Assembly: GCF_000814025.1 (NCBI RefSeq)
Contig: NZ_JWLL01000005.1
Span: 601,001-665,000 of the forward strand
Direction: 5' to 3'
Source: Tateyamaria sp. ANG-S1
GTDB lineage: Bacteria; Pseudomonadota; Alphaproteobacteria; Rhodobacterales; Rhodobacteraceae
DNA length: 64,000 bases
Below the pieces are notes generated by a model, which searched no databases, was not told where the DNA came from, and worked only from the letters and a program-made list of their open reading frames with translations. Positions 62,612 through 64,000 of the stretch are shown piece after piece. Position 1 is the first letter of the stretch. Each line of letters starts with the position of its first letter. The position numbers and the translations under genes are program-made.

Positions 62612-63214
62612 ATGATTGCTGATGTCATCAATAGCACGGCGCGGCGTGTTCCCACATGGGCTTTATATATAGTGGCGCTGATCCCGGTCCCTGTACTTCT
62701 TTATATGGCACAGACTGGCGGTCTGGGCCGTGAGCCCATTCGGGCGCTTGAACATGAGCTGGGCGAGATTGCCCTTCAGCTTGTTATTGCGGGTCTGTGT
62801 ATCTCGCCCCTGCGCCGGTTTGCCGGTGTGAACCTGCTGAAGTTCCGCCGCGCGGTTGGATTGCTCGCCTTTATATATGTGGTGCTGCATCTGCTGGTCT
62901 GGGCGGTGCTCGATGTGCAGACGCTGGACCGGGTGATCGCGGACATCATCAAGCGGCCCTACATTACAATAGGAATGGCCGCCTTTGTCCTGATGGTGCC
63001 GTTGGCGGTGACATCGAACAATGCGTCGGTGCGCCGGCTGGGTGCTGCGTGGCGGCGGCTGCATCTGCTGACCTACCCCATCGCGACTCTGTCGGCTGTG
63101 CACTTCATCTGGCTGAGCAAAGGCTTTCAGTTGGAGCCATTGGCCTATCTGAGCGTGATTTTGGGGCTTTTGGCGCTGCGTGTTCCTGCGCTGGTCAAGA
63201 AAGTGGCAGCCTGA
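62612..63214 (+). CDS. msrQ: Heme-binding subunit of the MsrPQ system
   Basis: A 200-residue integral membrane protein of the MsrQ/YedZ family. Five or six helices are seen with histidines in the right places (FIYVVLHLLVWAVLDV, RRLHLLTYPIATLSAVHFIW). It carries electrons from the quinone pool through heme to MsrP. A GTG three bases earlier (62609) is equally possible as a start. Its promoter must lie within or before the antisense DUF2306 gene. Confidence 0.92.
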   Translation: MIADVINSTARRVPTWALYIVALIPVPVLLYMAQTGGLGREPIRALEHELGEIALQLVIAGLCISPLRRFAGVNLLKFRRAVGLLAFIYVVLHLLVWAVLDVQTLDRVIADIIKRPYITIGMAAFVLMVPLAVTSNNASVRRLGAAWRRLHLLTYPIATLSAVHFIWLSKGFQLEPLAYLSVILGLLALRVPALVKKVAA

Positions 63215-63252
63215 AGGGTGATTTGCCCGGTTGAGGGCGATCCTTGCATCGC

Positions 63253-63394
63253 GAGTCGGGGGTGAATCGCGGCTGAATCGGGGTCTCGACCCGGAAATTT
63301 CGAAAAATTTGCGATTCACTTGGATGACTCGGGCGAGTCACCGGGGTGAATCGCGGGCGATTCAGGCGATTTGGTCGGGTGAGTCCTGTGAGTC
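63253..63394. promoter_or_regulatory. Cluster of ten GANTC sites (CcrM-type methylation)
   Basis: GANTC sites begin at 63253, 63264, 63275, 63313, 63326, 63335, 63348, 63359, 63381 and 63390: ten in 142 bp, where fewer than one is expected by base composition. In Alphaproteobacteria CcrM methylates this sequence in a cell-cycle-dependent way. The cluster lies between msrQ and the rrn promoter and is followed 14 bp later by a DnaA box. Confidence 0.65.
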
Positions 63395-63407
63395 TTGGGG
63401 ATAGGTC

Positions 63408-63416
63408 TGTGGATAA
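63408..63416 (-). promoter_or_regulatory. Perfect DnaA box
   Basis: TTATCCACA on the minus strand matches the consensus at all nine positions. A weaker box with 7 of 9 matches starts at 63396. They lie between the GANTC cluster and the AT-rich upstream part of the rrn promoter. Confidence 0.6.
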
Positions 63417-63509
63417 CCCCATATATTGATGACAGGCGTATGACGGAGGTCGCGGAGCAGGGTAATTTTCTGCCGATTTGACCCTGGGTTCGCGAAATTT
63501 GATTGCGTA

Positions 63510-63603
63510 AACCCATGTTTTTTCACGGAAAATAAGGTTTTTTGGAAAAAAATGCGTTTTCTTCAAAAAAGCACTTGCGGGCACCCCGCACTAACCGTAG
63601 AAC
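63510..63603 (+). promoter_or_regulatory. Ribosomal RNA operon promoter with A/T-rich UP-like element
   Basis: TTGCGG (63575-63580), a 17-base spacer and TAGAAC (63598-63603) form a good promoter. Upstream, 63510-63572 is rich in T and A runs spaced by about a helical turn, as in rrn UP elements. Transcription should begin near 63610. Confidence 0.75.
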
Positions 63604-64000
63604 CCCCCTCACCGGCGGCGCAGAGATGCACCAACGGGGCGCCAGACGGGCCACACGGAAGCGGAAACGCAGACAGACGGCAACGAGACGCAAGACTAAA
63701 TCAGGGGTGATTGGGCGGGGCGCGCCAAAGAAGATACGGCGCATCTCAGTTCTTTTGTCTCTACGTTCTTTGAAATTGATGATAACTGAAGAGATATGTG
63801 GGCGGTTTGGTTCATTTCGATGGATCAACGTCTGTATATCACGCTCTTAGGCTTCGGCCGATGATAGAGTGTCAGCTTCACTGTTTGGACGGTTTCCGGT
63901 TTCTTATGAAACCTGAAGCACAACAAACAGAGACTATCCCGGTCATGCCGGCCGGGATGATGTGCAGAGGTTCGAACGTCAAGGATACGTTGGCAACAAC
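63604..64000 (+). ncRNA. Leader of an rRNA operon (16S gene begins beyond the window)
   Basis: The stretch is gene-free but has the features of an rrn leader. These are a boxA-like GTTCTTTGAAAT (63765-63776), and ATCCCGG pairing with CCGGGAT near 63938-63960. The tail GATACGTTGGCAACAAC resembles sequence directly before 16S genes in Rhodobacteraceae. The 16S rRNA gene is inferred to start just past position 64000 and is not itself visible. Confidence 0.75.

Noticed and set aside
63604..64000. A 16S rRNA gene inside the window
   Set aside because: No 16S core sequence such as AGAGTTTGATC is present before the right edge; only the leader is visible.

Overview
This window is a piece of a high-GC (roughly 62-65 % by eye) alphaproteobacterial chromosome, most likely a member of the Rhodobacterales / Roseobacter group. 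The signs are a RpoE-ChrR singlet-oxygen sigma/anti-sigma pair with its divergent five-gene operon in the Rhodobacter sphaeroides order, a membrane urate hydroxylase PuuD with a cytochrome c tail, small proteins such as the DUF3775 type, many GTG starts with AGGAGG ribosome sites, and a ribosomal RNA leader running off the right edge. The genes look chromosomal and mostly housekeeping or metabolic. No transposase, integrase or CRISPR array was seen.

Layout. 0-2.8 kb: end of a four-carbon acid sugar (3-oxo-tetronate) catabolic operon (racemase-like, OtnK, OtnC, RraA-like). 3.1-5.5 kb: cyanide-insensitive bd-type quinol oxidase CioAB. 5.6-11.2 kb: PuuD, then MutL, RmuC and a membrane class III nucleotide cyclase with overlapping ends. 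11.3-17.3 kb: RpoE-ChrR and the divergent operon (FAD oxidoreductase, DUF1365, transporter, DUF3833, SDR), with two face-to-face promoters that both fit the RpoE pattern. 17.3-22.7 kb: a small protein under a perfect FNR-type box, then a minus-strand saccharopine/lysine cluster with a GST, a histidine phosphatase and an AbrB-family membrane protein. 22.9-29.8 kb: a formate dehydrogenase alpha subunit, an M20 amidohydrolase, a WGR protein and a two-component system. 30-40.5 kb: acyl-CoA synthetase, a complete branched-chain-type ABC importer (LivG, H, M, binding protein, LivF) and a PaaK-like CoA ligase, probably one uptake-and-activation system for an organic acid. 40.7-47.2 kb: orphan iron-type permease, MarR regulator with twin operators and its isochorismatase partner, YghU-type GST, and LysR divergent from an SbtA-type bicarbonate permease. 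47.2-52.4 kb: a low-GC patch, rpmJ (L36), tRNA-Val(GAC), N-formylglutamate amidohydrolase, DinB, NUDIX, PyrF. 52.8-55.5 kb: ClpB behind a sigma-32-like promoter. 55.8-57.6 kb: a markedly AT-rich lone gene for a 600-residue HEPN (ApeA-like) protein, the best candidate for an acquired defence gene. 58-63.2 kb: orphan ParB-like protein, fasciclin protein, FMN glutamate synthase-like protein, and msrP/msrQ split by an antisense DUF2306 gene. 63.2-64 kb: ten GANTC sites within 142 bp, a perfect DnaA box, an A/T-rich UP-like element, and an rrn promoter and leader that should run into a 16S rRNA gene just outside the window.

Recurring non-coding structure: two families of short perfect palindromes, and a third element made of a conserved pyrimidine/A-rich box followed by a G+C hairpin at the 3' ends of genes, which looks like a terminator family. 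The most interesting items are the GANTC/DnaA-box cluster before the rRNA operon, the HEPN gene, and the paired RpoE promoters, which also correct the start of the sigma gene.
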